Positions 54,499 through 62,389 of a DNA stretch of 64,000 nt are shown in pieces. This stretch comes from Streptacidiphilus jeojiense (lineage in GTDB: Bacteria > Actinomycetota > Actinomycetes > Streptomycetales > Streptomycetaceae): NCBI RefSeq assembly GCF_000719095.1, contig NZ_JOEH01000009.1, positions 124,001 through 188,000 on the forward strand. Reading direction: 5' to 3'. Both the position numbers and the translations under genes were made by a program. Every line of letters starts with the position of its first letter. Position 1 is the stretch's first letter. Below the pieces are notes generated by a model that ran no database searches, was not told where the DNA came from, and saw nothing but the letters and a program-made list of their open reading frames with translations.

Positions 54499-55158
54499 AT
54501 GACTGTTGAGCCCGTACTCGGCGGACGGTTGTCCGACCAGGTGTACGACCTCGTCCGCGCCTCCATCACCGCGGGCGAGCTGGTGCCGGGTGCCCGGCTG
54601 GTCGAGTTGGAGCTGGCCCGCCGCTACGGCGTCAGCCAGGCGCCGGTGCGCGACGCACTGCGGCGGCTGGCGGCCGACGGCCTGGTGCTGCAGTTCCCGC
54701 GCCGGGGCAGCTACGTCGCCGACATCTCCGAGGAGGACGCCCGCCAGGCCTACCGGGTGCGGGCGGTGCTGGAGCAGTTCGCGGCCACCGAGGTGTGCCG
54801 GCTGGCCCCGGCCGGGCTGGTCGAGGTGCTGCACGGGGACGTCGCGGCGATGCGCGAGGCGGCCGGCCGCGACGATGTCGCCGGCGTGGTGGACAGCGAC
54901 GTGTCGTTCCACCGGCACGTCTGGGAGGCGGCGGGGAACGGGCTGCTGGCGCGGATGTGGACGGTGACCGAGGCCAGCCTGCGCAGCTTCACCGCAGTGT
55001 CCAACAAGGTGTACTTCGGCCGGCTCGAGGAGATCGTGGAGCACCACACCCCGCTGGTCGCGGCGCTCCAGGGCGGCGTCCCGGAGGTGGCCGGAATCCT
55101 CTTCCGGGAGCATGTGCTGGACATCTGGGAGCGCATCGGCACGCCGATCGCCGACTGA
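54499..55158 (+). CDS. GntR-family regulator, FadR/FCD type
   Basis: A 219-residue regulator. The winged helix (about 10-75) has RLVELELARRYGVSQAPVRDALRRLAADGLV, and the FCD ligand domain follows with its metal His residues in SFHRHVW and a later EHHTPLV and EHV. FCD regulators often respond to sugar acids. ATG 54499 follows GAGGA. It sits between the KDPG aldolase/kinase operon and the dehydratase operon. A shared CGATTATCG site in both promoter regions suggests that it represses both and itself until a uronate or aldarate intermediate binds. Confidence 0.88.
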   Translation: MTVEPVLGGRLSDQVYDLVRASITAGELVPGARLVELELARRYGVSQAPVRDALRRLAADGLVLQFPRRGSYVADISEEDARQAYRVRAVLEQFAATEVCRLAPAGLVEVLHGDVAAMREAAGRDDVAGVVDSDVSFHRHVWEAAGNGLLARMWTVTEASLRSFTAVSNKVYFGRLEEIVEHHTPLVAALQGGVPEVAGILFREHVLDIWERIGTPIAD

Positions 55159-55196
55159 TCAGCGGTCGACCGGCGGCCGAACAGCACCTCATCTCT

Positions 55197-55290
55197 GGCC
55201 GATTATCGATCGGACCACCGCCCCGAATGGGAGGGGTGGGGTTTCCGCGCTCCCAAATCGTTCAGTAAACTGAATGCAGTTCATGAACAT
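55197..55290 (+). promoter_or_regulatory. Dehydratase operon promoter region with palindromes
   Basis: CGATTATCG (55200-55208) matches the palindrome in the divergent region. TTCAGT-AA-ACTGAA (55261-55274) and GTTCATGAAC (from about 55279) are further palindromes before the ATG at 55321. The first is the probable GntR site. The others may bind another regulator. Confidence 0.45.
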
Positions 55291-55320
55291 GAACGACCTG
55301 ATGCCCTGCTGAGGAGCCCC

Positions 55321-56337
55321 ATGGACCTCCACGCCGTACTCACCCCACCGCTGTCCTTCCCGTTGACCCCCTTCACCGACGACGACCGACTCGCCCTGGA
55401 CGTCCTCGCCGTCCATGTCGAGCAGCAGGTGGCCGCCGGTACCGCCGCGGTGTTCATCGCCTGCGGCACCGGGGAGTTCACCGCCCTCAGCCGGGAGGAG
55501 TACCGCGAGGTGGTCGCCCTCGCCGTGAAGACCGTCGCCGGGCGGGTCCCGGTCTTCGCCGGCGTCGGCGGCGGTCCGGCTGTCGCCCGTGAGTACCTGG
55601 CCGACGCCGCGGACTGCGGCGCGGACGGGGTGCTGCTGCTGCCGCCGTACCTGGTCAGCTCCACCCCGGAGGGGGTCCTCGGCCACATCCGCTACGTGGT
55701 GCGGGACAGCCCGCTGCCGGTGATCGTCTACCAGCGGGCCAATGCCCGGCTGAACCCGGCCACGGCCCTCGCCCTGCTGGACCTGGAGCAGGTGGTCGGG
55801 CTCAAGGACGGCCTCGGCGACGTCGAGCAGATGCAGCGGATCGTCGCCACCGTCCGGACCAGCGGGCACCGGCGCGCCGCCGACTTCCACTTCCTCAACG
55901 GTCTGCCGACGGCCGAGCTCTCGGCCCGCGCCTACCGGGCCATCGGCGTCGGCAGCTACTCCTCGGCGGTGCACTCCTTCGCCCCCGACCTGGCCCACGG
56001 CTTCGCCCGGGCGCTGGACTCCGGAGACGACGAGCTGGTCGACGCCCTCCTCGCGGCCTTCCTGCTGCCGCTGGCGGACCTGCGCGACAAGGTCCCCGGC
56101 TATGCCGTCTCACTGGTCAAGGCCGCCGCGGTGCGCGAGGGGCTGGCCGTCGGGCGGGTCCGTCCGCCGCTGGTCGAGGCGGCGGAGGAGGATGTGGACG
56201 AGCTGGTCCGGCTGATCGCCGCAGGACGGGCCGTCCTGGCCGCGTCCACTGCTGCCGCAGCCACTGCATCCACTGCCACCGCATCCACCGCCACTGCATC
56301 CACCGACACCGCATCCGCCGTCGAGGAGGCCAAGTGA
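55321..56337 (+). CDS. 5-dehydro-4-deoxyglucarate dehydratase (DHDPS family)
   Basis: A 338-residue class I lyase of the dihydrodipicolinate synthase family. ACGTGEFTALSREEY is the substrate loop, VIVYQRAN the active-site Tyr and QVVGLKDGLGD the Schiff-base Lys. It should dehydrate and decarboxylate 5-keto-4-deoxyglucarate to 2-oxoglutarate semialdehyde. The next gene, glucarate dehydratase, makes that substrate and overlaps as GTGA. The last 30 residues are an Ala/Ser/Thr repeat encoded by a 9-base tandem unit and are longer than in the family. True DapA is unlikely, because the GTGEF loop and context differ. Confidence 0.9.
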   Translation: MDLHAVLTPPLSFPLTPFTDDDRLALDVLAVHVEQQVAAGTAAVFIACGTGEFTALSREEYREVVALAVKTVAGRVPVFAGVGGGPAVAREYLADAADCGADGVLLLPPYLVSSTPEGVLGHIRYVVRDSPLPVIVYQRANARLNPATALALLDLEQVVGLKDGLGDVEQMQRIVATVRTSGHRRAADFHFLNGLPTAELSARAYRAIGVGSYSSAVHSFAPDLAHGFARALDSGDDELVDALLAAFLLPLADLRDKVPGYAVSLVKAAAVREGLAVGRVRPPLVEAAEEDVDELVRLIAAGRAVLAASTAAAATASTATASTATASTDTASAVEEAK

Positions 56338-57596
56338 AGATCCGCCAGGTCACCGTCACCCCGGTCGCCTTCCACGACCCGGCCCTGCTCAACGCCGTCG
56401 GCGTGCACGAGCCCTACGCCCTGCGCAGCATCATCCAGCTGCACTGCGACGACGGTGTCGTCGGTCTCGGCGAGTCCTACGGAGACGACGCCTTCCTCGC
56501 CCTGCTGGAGGCCGCCGCCGACGCGATCACCGGCCTGGATGTGTTCCACCTCGGCCTGATCGAGCAGGCCGTCAGCCGCGCCGTCGGCGGCGGGGCCTTC
56601 GCCGACAGCCACGGCCTGACCGGCGGCTCCTCCAGCTCCAAGACCGTGCTCTCGGTCTTCTCGGCCTTTGAGGTCGCCTGTCTCGACGCCCAGGGCAAAT
56701 CCGTCGGCCGTCCCGTCGCCGACCTGCTCGGCGGTGCGGTGCGGGACCGGGTGCCCTTCTCGGCCTACCTCTTCTACAAGTGGGCTGCCCACCCGGGCGG
56801 CGCGGAGGACGAGTGGGGCGCGGCGCTCGACCCGGACGGGATCGTCCGGCAGGCGCGCTGCATGATCGACCGCTACGGCTTCGGCGCCGTCAAGCTCAAG
56901 GGCGGGGTGTTCCCCCCTGAGGAGGAAATCGAAGCGATCCGCGCGCTGCGCGCCGCCTTCCCCGACCTCCCGCTCCGGCTGGACCCCAACGCCGCCTGGA
57001 CCGTCCCCACCTCGCTCAAGGTCGCCGCCGAACTGGACGGTGTGCTGGAGTACCTGGAGGACCCGACCGCCGGTATCGAGGGCATGGCGGAGGTCGCCCG
57101 GCAGGCGCCGATGCCGCTGGCCACCAACATGTGCGTGGTCGCCCCCGAGCACCTGGCCCCGGGGCTGAAGCAGCAGGCCATCGGGGTGCTGCTGTCGGAC
57201 CACCACTACTGGGGCGGGCTGCGCCACTCCCAGCAGGTCTCGGCGCTCTGCGCCACCTTCGGCGTGGGCCTGTCCATGCACTCCAACAGCCACCTCGGGA
57301 TCAGCCTCGCCGCCATGGTCCAGCTCGCGGCGGCGACCCAGCACCTCAGCTACGCCTGCGACACCCACTGGCCGTGGAAGCGCGAGGACGAGGACGTGAT
57401 CGTCCCCGGCGCGCTGACCTTCCGCGAGGGCGCGGTGGCGCTGCCGTCCGGCCCCGGCCTCGGCGTCGAACTGGACCAGGACGCCCTGGACCGGCTGCAC
57501 CGGCTGTACCTCGACTGCGGGCAGCGACGCCGGGACGACACCGCGTACATGCAGCGGTTGCACCCGGGTTACCAGCCGCACACGCCGGGTTGGTGA
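56334..57596 (+). CDS. gudD: Glucarate dehydratase (enolase superfamily)
   Basis: A 420-residue enolase-superfamily enzyme. LTGGSSSSKTVLSVFSAFEVACLDAQG, AVKLKGG (the K-x-K base), RLDPNAAW (metal Asp and Asn), YLEDP and MHSNSHLGIS (catalytic His) are glucarate dehydratase features. It converts D-glucarate, and perhaps idarate, to 5-keto-4-deoxyglucarate, which the upstream gene product consumes. The GTG start overlaps that gene by four bases. The gene ends the operon. An aldehyde dehydrogenase to finish the path to 2-oxoglutarate is not in the window. Confidence 0.92.
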   Translation: MKIRQVTVTPVAFHDPALLNAVGVHEPYALRSIIQLHCDDGVVGLGESYGDDAFLALLEAAADAITGLDVFHLGLIEQAVSRAVGGGAFADSHGLTGGSSSSKTVLSVFSAFEVACLDAQGKSVGRPVADLLGGAVRDRVPFSAYLFYKWAAHPGGAEDEWGAALDPDGIVRQARCMIDRYGFGAVKLKGGVFPPEEEIEAIRALRAAFPDLPLRLDPNAAWTVPTSLKVAAELDGVLEYLEDPTAGIEGMAEVARQAPMPLATNMCVVAPEHLAPGLKQQAIGVLLSDHHYWGGLRHSQQVSALCATFGVGLSMHSNSHLGISLAAMVQLAAATQHLSYACDTHWPWKREDEDVIVPGALTFREGAVALPSGPGLGVELDQDALDRLHRLYLDCGQRRRDDTAYMQRLHPGYQPHTPGW

Positions 57597-57679
57597 GGCA
57601 GGAGTTTCACTTGATCGGTACAGGACTGCGACAGACACGCGCGACCACTGCTCACCCTGATTGGCTAGAGTCACCTGCC

Positions 57680-57871
57680 ATGGCCGACTACCAGAACCCC
57701 CCTGTCGAGGACCCCTCCGCGAGCACGCAGATGTTCCGGGCCTTCGTCGACGAGCCCCAGCCCAAGCCCGCCACCGCTGTCAGCGAGAGCAGCCGCACGG
57801 GCGTCATCACGGTCGGCGTGATCGTCGCGCTGGCGATCATCGCCGCTGTGGTCTACCTCGCAGTCAAGTAG
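57680..57871 (+). CDS. Small single-pass membrane protein
   Basis: A 63-residue protein with a polar N-terminus and one C-terminal membrane helix (VITVGVIVALAIIAAVVYLAV) ending in Lys. No function is recognised. No ribosome site is obvious before ATG 57680, so the message may be leaderless or weakly translated. Small proteins of this kind are common in streptomycetes. Confidence 0.6.
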   Translation: MADYQNPPVEDPSASTQMFRAFVDEPQPKPATAVSESSRTGVITVGVIVALAIIAAVVYLAVK

Positions 57872-57874
57872 CAA

Positions 57875-57970
57875 CCACTGCACCAGAGCACTACTGCACC
57901 ACAGCACCACAGCACCGCTGCACCACCGGCACTCGTGGCCGGCAGCACCGGCACCAGCAGCACAGCACCC
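57875..57970. repeat. GCACCACA-type tandem repeat
   Basis: Irregular CAGCACCACAGCACC repeats follow the small membrane protein and lead into the terminator. No gene is seen between 57872 and 58158. Confidence 0.6.
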
Positions 57971-58022
57971 CGCCGACCGGCGCGCCCACCCCCGCAGGGG
58001 CACGCCGGTCGGCGGGGTGCTG
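57963..58022. terminator. Strong hairpin terminator
   Basis: A perfect 20-base inverted repeat (57963-57982 with 58003-58022), the loop of which contains a second small stem. It lies between the small membrane protein and the phosphatase gene. Confidence 0.8.
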
Positions 58023-58158
58023 CCCTGCGTCCGGCAGGCGTCGGCCCGGCAGGTGCCGCCGACCCCGCCAATTTACTGACGAGTCATCAGATGGAAAGGG
58101 TGAGTCTCCCCGCCCTGCCTAGACTGGCCTGCAGCACTCGGCCAGGGGAGAGAACGAC

Positions 58159-59007
58159 GTGACCGCAGACCAGCACGGGACCCGCGCCCGCAGCCTCGGC
58201 CTCAAGGCTGCCGCCAACGCCCGCGATCTCGGCGGCTACCGCACCGCGGACGGCCGCACCGTCCGCAGCGGGGTCGCCCTGCGCGGCGACGCGCTGAACC
58301 GGCTCACCGATGCCGACCTGGACGTCCTCGCCGGGCTCGGGCTGCGGCACGTGGTGGACCTGCGCGGGCTCAACGAGGTCGAGGAGAACGGCAGCGACCG
58401 GCTGCCCGAGGGCGTCCCGGCCGGCGCCGACGGGCCGGTGCGGCTGGTGCACCTGCCGGTCTACTCGCCCGAGCACGACATCTACCTCTCGCTGCGCGAC
58501 GTCCTGGCCGGTCAGGACGCCCGGGAGCAGCACGCCCTGCTGGGCGACGGCGGTGCCGAGCGGATCATGGCGGAGATGTACGGCTGGTTCGTCACCGACC
58601 CCGCGATCCGCGAGCTGTTCGCCGGCGCGGTCCGGCTGCTGGCCGACCCGGACGGGATCCCGCTGATGTTCCACTGCACGGCCGGCAAGGACCGGACCGG
58701 CTGGACCGCCGCGATCGTGCTGACCGCGCTGGGTGTGGACCGCGACACCGTCTACGAGGACTACCTGCTGACCAACACGCGCTCGGCCGCGCTGATCGAG
58801 CGGATCATGGAGGTCTTCAACAGCAGGGGGGTGATGGAGGACCCGTCCTTGATGCTGCCGGTCATCCGGGCCGAGGCCGCCTACCTGGACGCCGCCTTCG
58901 CGGCCGTCGAGCAGGGCTGGCCGAGCTTCGACGCCTTCCTCGGCGAGGGGCTGGGGCTGGACGCCGCCACGCTCGCCGCGCTGCGGAAGAACCTGCTGGA
59001 GGACTGA
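58159..59007 (+). CDS. Protein tyrosine/serine phosphatase (PtpB-like)
   Basis: A 282-residue phosphatase. AANARDLGGYRTADGRTV is the N-terminal family motif, and MFHCTAGKDRTGW is the C-x5-R active-site loop with its Lys-Asp-Arg, as in mycobacterial PtpB and lipid/tyrosine phosphatases. A general-acid Asp precedes it. GTG 58159 follows GGGGAGAGAACGAC. It may act on phosphotyrosine, phosphoserine or phosphoinositide-like substrates. It is alone in its operon. Confidence 0.88.
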   Translation: MTADQHGTRARSLGLKAAANARDLGGYRTADGRTVRSGVALRGDALNRLTDADLDVLAGLGLRHVVDLRGLNEVEENGSDRLPEGVPAGADGPVRLVHLPVYSPEHDIYLSLRDVLAGQDAREQHALLGDGGAERIMAEMYGWFVTDPAIRELFAGAVRLLADPDGIPLMFHCTAGKDRTGWTAAIVLTALGVDRDTVYEDYLLTNTRSAALIERIMEVFNSRGVMEDPSLMLPVIRAEAAYLDAAFAAVEQGWPSFDAFLGEGLGLDAATLAALRKNLLED

Positions 59008-59098
59008 GCGCGGCCCGCCGGGCCGCTGGAGGCCTGAGGCCTGGCCGGTCCGTTCGTGAGCCGGACGGTGGGCAGCGGGCCCGCCGTCCGGCCGGCGG

Positions 59099-60007
59099 TC
59101 ATCCCTCGGAGATCAGGCCCTCCCGGAGCTGCGCCAGGGTCCGCGTCAGCAGCCGGGAGACGTGCATCTGCGAGATCCCGATCTCCTCGCCGATCTGCGA
59201 CTGGGTCATGTTCCCGAAGAAGCGCAGCATGATGATCCGGCGCTCGCGGGCGGGGAGCCGGGCCAGCAGCGGCTTGAGCGACTCGCGGTACTCCACGCCC
59301 TCCATCGCGGTGTCCTCGTAGCCGAGGCGCTCCGCGAGCGGGCCGTCGCCGTCCTCGTCGGTCGGGGTGGTGTCCAGCGAGCTGGCCGTGTAGGCGTTGC
59401 CGACGGCGAGGCCCTCGACCACGTCCTCCTCGCTGACGCCCAGGCAGGCGGCCAGCTCGGCGACGGTGGGCGAGCGGTCCAGCTTCTGGGCCAGCTCGTC
59501 GCCGGCCCTGGTGAGCGAGAGCCGCAGCTCCTGGAGCCGGCGGGGGACCCGCACCGACCAGCTGGTGTCGCGGAAGAACCGTTTGATCTCGCCGATGATG
59601 GTCGGCATCGCGAAGGTCGGGAACTCGACGCCGCGCTCGTTGTCGAACCGGTCGATGGCCTTGATCAGGCCGATCGTGCCGACCTGGACGATGTCCTCCA
59701 TCGGCTCGTTGCGGCTGCGGAACCGGGCCGCGGCGTAGCGGACCAGCGGGAGGTTCAGCTCGATCAGGGTGTCCCTGACGTACGGGTGGTCGGGGTGCTC
59801 GGGGGTCAGCGTGGCGAAGCGCTGGAACAGGCTGCGGGAGAGGGAACGGGTGTCGAGCCCGGCCTCCGCCTCGGTGGCGATCTCGGGCTCCGCCGGCGTA
59901 CCGGGCGTCGCGCCCGGAAGGATCGGAGCTTCGACCTCGGCCGCCCGGGGGGCGGGGAGGACTGCTGCGTGGGAGTGAACCTCAGGGCTGCCCAGTTCTA
60001 CGGACAC
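59099..60007 (-). CDS. RNA polymerase sigma factor, SigB/F/G family
   Basis: A 302-residue sigma-70 group 3 protein. Region 2 has [30 protein letters not shown], region 3 has [17 protein letters not shown], and region 4 has [38 protein letters not shown]. An N-terminal Ala/Pro-rich tail of about 50 residues is extra. The GTG start follows GAGGGGGTAGC. The adjacent paralog recalls the S. coelicolor sigF/sigN pair (SCO4035/SCO4034), so this may be SigF or SigN. Members control sporulation and stress genes and are usually held by anti-sigma factors, none of which is encoded next to it. Confidence 0.92.
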   Translation of the reverse strand: MSVELGSPEVHSHAAVLPAPRAAEVEAPILPGATPGTPAEPEIATEAEAGLDTRSLSRSLFQRFATLTPEHPDHPYVRDTLIELNLPLVRYAAARFRSRNEPMEDIVQVGTIGLIKAIDRFDNERGVEFPTFAMPTIIGEIKRFFRDTSWSVRVPRRLQELRLSLTRAGDELAQKLDRSPTVAELAACLGVSEEDVVEGLAVGNAYTASSLDTTPTDEDGDGPLAERLGYEDTAMEGVEYRESLKPLLARLPARERRIIMLRFFGNMTQSQIGEEIGISQMHVSRLLTRTLAQLREGLISEG

Positions 60008-60226
60008 GCTACCCCCTCATGGTGACAAAACCGCCGCTGCCCGAGTCGACAAGGCGACGACTCGATGTACCTCCACTGGGATACCGGCTCAGCATCCATC
60101 GCAAACCCCAACACGACCAGACGTCACGCGATGGTAACGCGCTGCAATGCTGGCTTTGGCACGGAAAGTGACGGATTGTCACCAAGTGAACTGCAGGTTT
60201 GAAACGGCCCCGGGCGGGCCCGGGAA

Positions 60227-61060
60227 TCAGTTCTCCCAGGCGTTACTGCTGCGTAGCCGGGCGAAGATCCGTGCCAGCAAACGGGATACGTGCATCTGCG
60301 ACATTCCGAGCTCGGTACTGATCTGGGACTGCGTCAGATTGCCGAAGAAACGCAACATCACAATCTGTCGCTCACGGTCGGGCAGCTGCACCAGCAGGTG
60401 CCGGACCATGTCCCTGTGCTCCACATGGGTGAGGGCGGAGTCCTCGTACCCCAGCCGGTCGAGCAGGGCCAGGCCGCCGTCGTGCTCCTGGGTGGCCTCC
60501 AGCGAGGTGGCGTTGTAGGCGCGGCCGGCGTCCAGGCAGGCCCGGACGTCCTCCTCGGGGATGCGCAGGCTGGCGGCGATCTCCGGGACCTTGGGCATCC
60601 GCCCGTGGGCCACCGTCAGATCCTCCATGGCGGCGCTGACCTGGACCCACAGCTCCTGGAGCCGGCGCGGTACGTGCATGGTGCGGACGTTGTCGCGGAA
60701 GTAGCGCTTGATCTCGCCGAGGATGGTCGGCAGGGCGTACGTCGGGAACTGCACGCCCCTGTTCGGGTCGAACCGGTCGATGGCGTTGATCAGTCCGATG
60801 GTGCCGACCTGCACCACGTCCTCCATGGGCTCGCTGCGGCCGCGGAAGCGGGCGGCGGCGTAGCGCACCAGGGGCAGGTTCACCTCGATCAGTGCGGCTC
60901 GGACGTGCTCGTGCTCCGGGGTCCCCGGGGTGAGCTCGGCCATCCGTTCGAAGAGCACGCGTGTGAGGGTGCGGACGTCCACACGGCTGGAGTCGACCGG
61001 CGCGGGAGCCGCTGGCGCGTCACCTTCGTCCTTTGCGCTCCCCTGTGTCTGCACCGACAC
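60227..61060 (-). CDS. RNA polymerase sigma factor, SigB/F/G family (paralog)
   Basis: A 277-residue sigma factor closely related to its neighbour: [32 protein letters not shown] in region 2, [13 protein letters not shown] in region 3 and [28 protein letters not shown] in region 4. GTG 61060 is chosen because GAGGGGTGGC precedes it exactly as GAGGGGGTAGC precedes the paralog. Longer versions to ATG 61081 or GTG 61111 lack that site. The 219-base gap to the next sigma gene gives room for a separate promoter. The pair probably arose by duplication. Confidence 0.92.
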   Translation of the reverse strand: MSVQTQGSAKDEGDAPAAPAPVDSSRVDVRTLTRVLFERMAELTPGTPEHEHVRAALIEVNLPLVRYAAARFRGRSEPMEDVVQVGTIGLINAIDRFDPNRGVQFPTYALPTILGEIKRYFRDNVRTMHVPRRLQELWVQVSAAMEDLTVAHGRMPKVPEIAASLRIPEEDVRACLDAGRAYNATSLEATQEHDGGLALLDRLGYEDSALTHVEHRDMVRHLLVQLPDRERQIVMLRFFGNLTQSQISTELGMSQMHVSRLLARIFARLRSSNAWEN

Positions 61061-61204
61061 GCCACCCCTCGCGAGCTCCATGGAGGCGCAACGCGTGCCC
61101 CAGTTCACCATCCGGCAAACCGGTCATAGCATCACAAGAGGGATGCTATTCGGGCAAGCACCACATATGGGTGTGTTGATCTCGGCCGGTACCCAGGAGT
61201 GAAT

Positions 61205-61244
61205 CGGCGCCGCCGTCCGGTCCTGCTCCGGGGTGGCGGCGCCG
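61205..61244 (-). terminator. Hairpin between Dabb and sigma genes
   Basis: CGGCGCCGCC (61205-61214) pairs with GGCGGCGCCG (61235-61244). It is downstream of the Dabb gene on the minus strand. The remainder of 61061-61334 shows nothing clear. Confidence 0.65.
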
Positions 61245-61334
61245 GGGCGCACTGTCGGGGTGCTGTCGGTGGGCTGTCGGGATGCGGCCGGTGGGCTGCC
61301 GCGCCCCCGGGGGCCCTAGACGGGAGGGGAGGTC

Positions 61335-61628
61335 CTAGACCTCGATGTCGGCGATCACCCAGGTCGCGAACTCGCGCCAGAGGGCGACCCCGGCCTGGTG
61401 TGCGGGGTGGGTGAGGTAGGCCTGCAGCGCCTCGGCGTCGTCGACCAGGCTGTTGATCGCGTAGTCGTAGGCGATGTCCCGGACCGTCAGGTTCCAGCCG
61501 CACTGCCACTCGCGCAGCTCGTCGATCTGCTTGCCGAGCCCTTCGAACGCCGCGACGCCGGCGAGTACCCGCGGCTCGTCCTTGGCGACGCCCTCGTTCA
61601 GCTTGAAAAGGACCAGGTGGCGAATCAT
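61335..61628 (-). CDS. Dabb-family stress-responsive alpha/beta barrel protein
   Basis: A 97-residue protein of the dimeric alpha/beta barrel (Dabb) family. It begins MIRHLVLFKLNEGV and contains DYAINSLVDDAEALQAYLTHPAH, the usual core with its conserved His. Small homodimers of this type bind varied ligands or act as monooxygenase or cyclase-like proteins. No catalytic assignment is possible. GAGGAGCC precedes the ATG. Confidence 0.88.
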   Translation of the reverse strand: MIRHLVLFKLNEGVAKDEPRVLAGVAAFEGLGKQIDELREWQCGWNLTVRDIAYDYAINSLVDDAEALQAYLTHPAHQAGVALWREFATWVIADIEV

Positions 61629-61735
61629 GGATGGCTCCTCGGGAGTGGTGTCCGACGGCCCGAGGCTACTTCACGGCTCCCGCGATGGATGCTCCGACAG
61701 ATGGTCCGGCAGATGCTCCGGCCGGGACAGCAGCC

Positions 61736-61900
61736 TCACTTGACCAGGCTGGTCATAAAGGTCCCCACCGACTTGGCCGCACTGGAGATGCCCGTGAAGC
61801 CGACCTGCACCAGGTCGGCGGCCCGCACCGGAGACGTGATGATCGTATAGAGCACAAAGATGACCAGGCAATACATCGCGATCTTCTTCGCCTGCCCCAT
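61736..61900 (-). CDS. Small membrane protein of unknown function
   Basis: A 54-residue protein with one N-terminal membrane helix (IAMYCLVIFVLYTIIT) and a short amphipathic tail (GISSAAKSVGTFMTSLV). A GGCGGGGGTC ribosome site precedes the ATG. It may be conserved among streptomycetes, but I assign no function. Confidence 0.6.
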   Translation of the reverse strand: MGQAKKIAMYCLVIFVLYTIITSPVRAADLVQVGFTGISSAAKSVGTFMTSLVK

Positions 61901-62147
61901 GACCCCGCCCGCCTCCCAGCGCCCCACTCCTATGGCCGAAGCTTAGTGCTCCCGGATCCGCTCGTGGACGGCAATCCCGGGCCGGATCCCACCTGCCCCT
62001 TCCGTGCCCCGGCTAAAGTCCCGGTGAACCCGAAGGGACCAAGGTCCCCCCGGAAGGGGACGCTTGCCGGGTGCGCGGCCCCGCTCCGTGCAGCAGAGTA
62101 GAAGGTGTACCGAGCGGGTCTGGCAGGAACCTCCCGGTACACGGACC

Positions 62148-62251
62148 GGAGTCCCCGCTGTGGGACCGGCCGCCGCGGCATCCCCCCGACGCGACGGCCG
62201 GTTGTGGGACTCCGCCGGGGGAGCGGCCTGTCCCCCCACGGCCGCTCCCCC
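62148..62251 (+). ncRNA. 6C RNA
   Basis: Two stem-loops each expose a run of six cytosines, the defining trait of the actinobacterial 6C RNA motif. In the first, GGAGTCCC (62148-62155) pairs with 62206-62213, ACCGGCCG (62165-62172) pairs with 62195-62202, and the C run is 62182-62187. In the second, GGGGGAGCGGCC (62217-62228) pairs with 62240-62251 and the C run is 62232-62237. The M. tuberculosis relative is B11. C-rich loops there are thought to pair with G-rich ribosome sites of target mRNAs. Exact ends are not known. Confidence 0.82.
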
Positions 62252-62283
62252 TCCTTCCGGCAGTACCTTCCGGATCTTCCGGC

Positions 62284-62342
62284 AAGCCCCCTCCCCGGGT
62301 TCTGGTGATCAGCACCCGGGTGCAGGGGGTTTCGTCATGTCC
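62284..62342. terminator. Terminator between 6C RNA and lactonase gene
   Basis: AAGCCCCCT pairs with AGGGGGTTT (G-T pairs allowed) around an inner CCCGGGT (62294-62300)/ACCCGGG (62324-62330) stem, ending in a T run. It can serve the 6C RNA on the plus strand and perhaps the convergent lactonase gene. Confidence 0.65.
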
Positions 62343-62389
62343 GGCGGCTTCCCGTCGGGCTGGCGTCCCGTCCCGCCCGGCCGTGGACG

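Larger units (their letters stand above)
61901..62389. other. Gene-less interval holding the 6C RNA
   Basis: A 489-base stretch. It holds the 6C-type RNA (62148-62251), a hairpin just before it (GTGTACCG near 62105 with CGGTACAC near 62134), a terminator at 62284-62342 and, by position, the promoter of the 54-residue gene near 61901-62000. Possible short frames here have no ribosome sites. Confidence 0.6.

Noticed and set aside
62050..62145. A cobalamin or c-di-AMP riboswitch in the gene-less gap
   Set aside because: The conserved boxes of those classes are not found. The C6-loop hairpins fit 6C RNA, and no gene starts just downstream on that strand.
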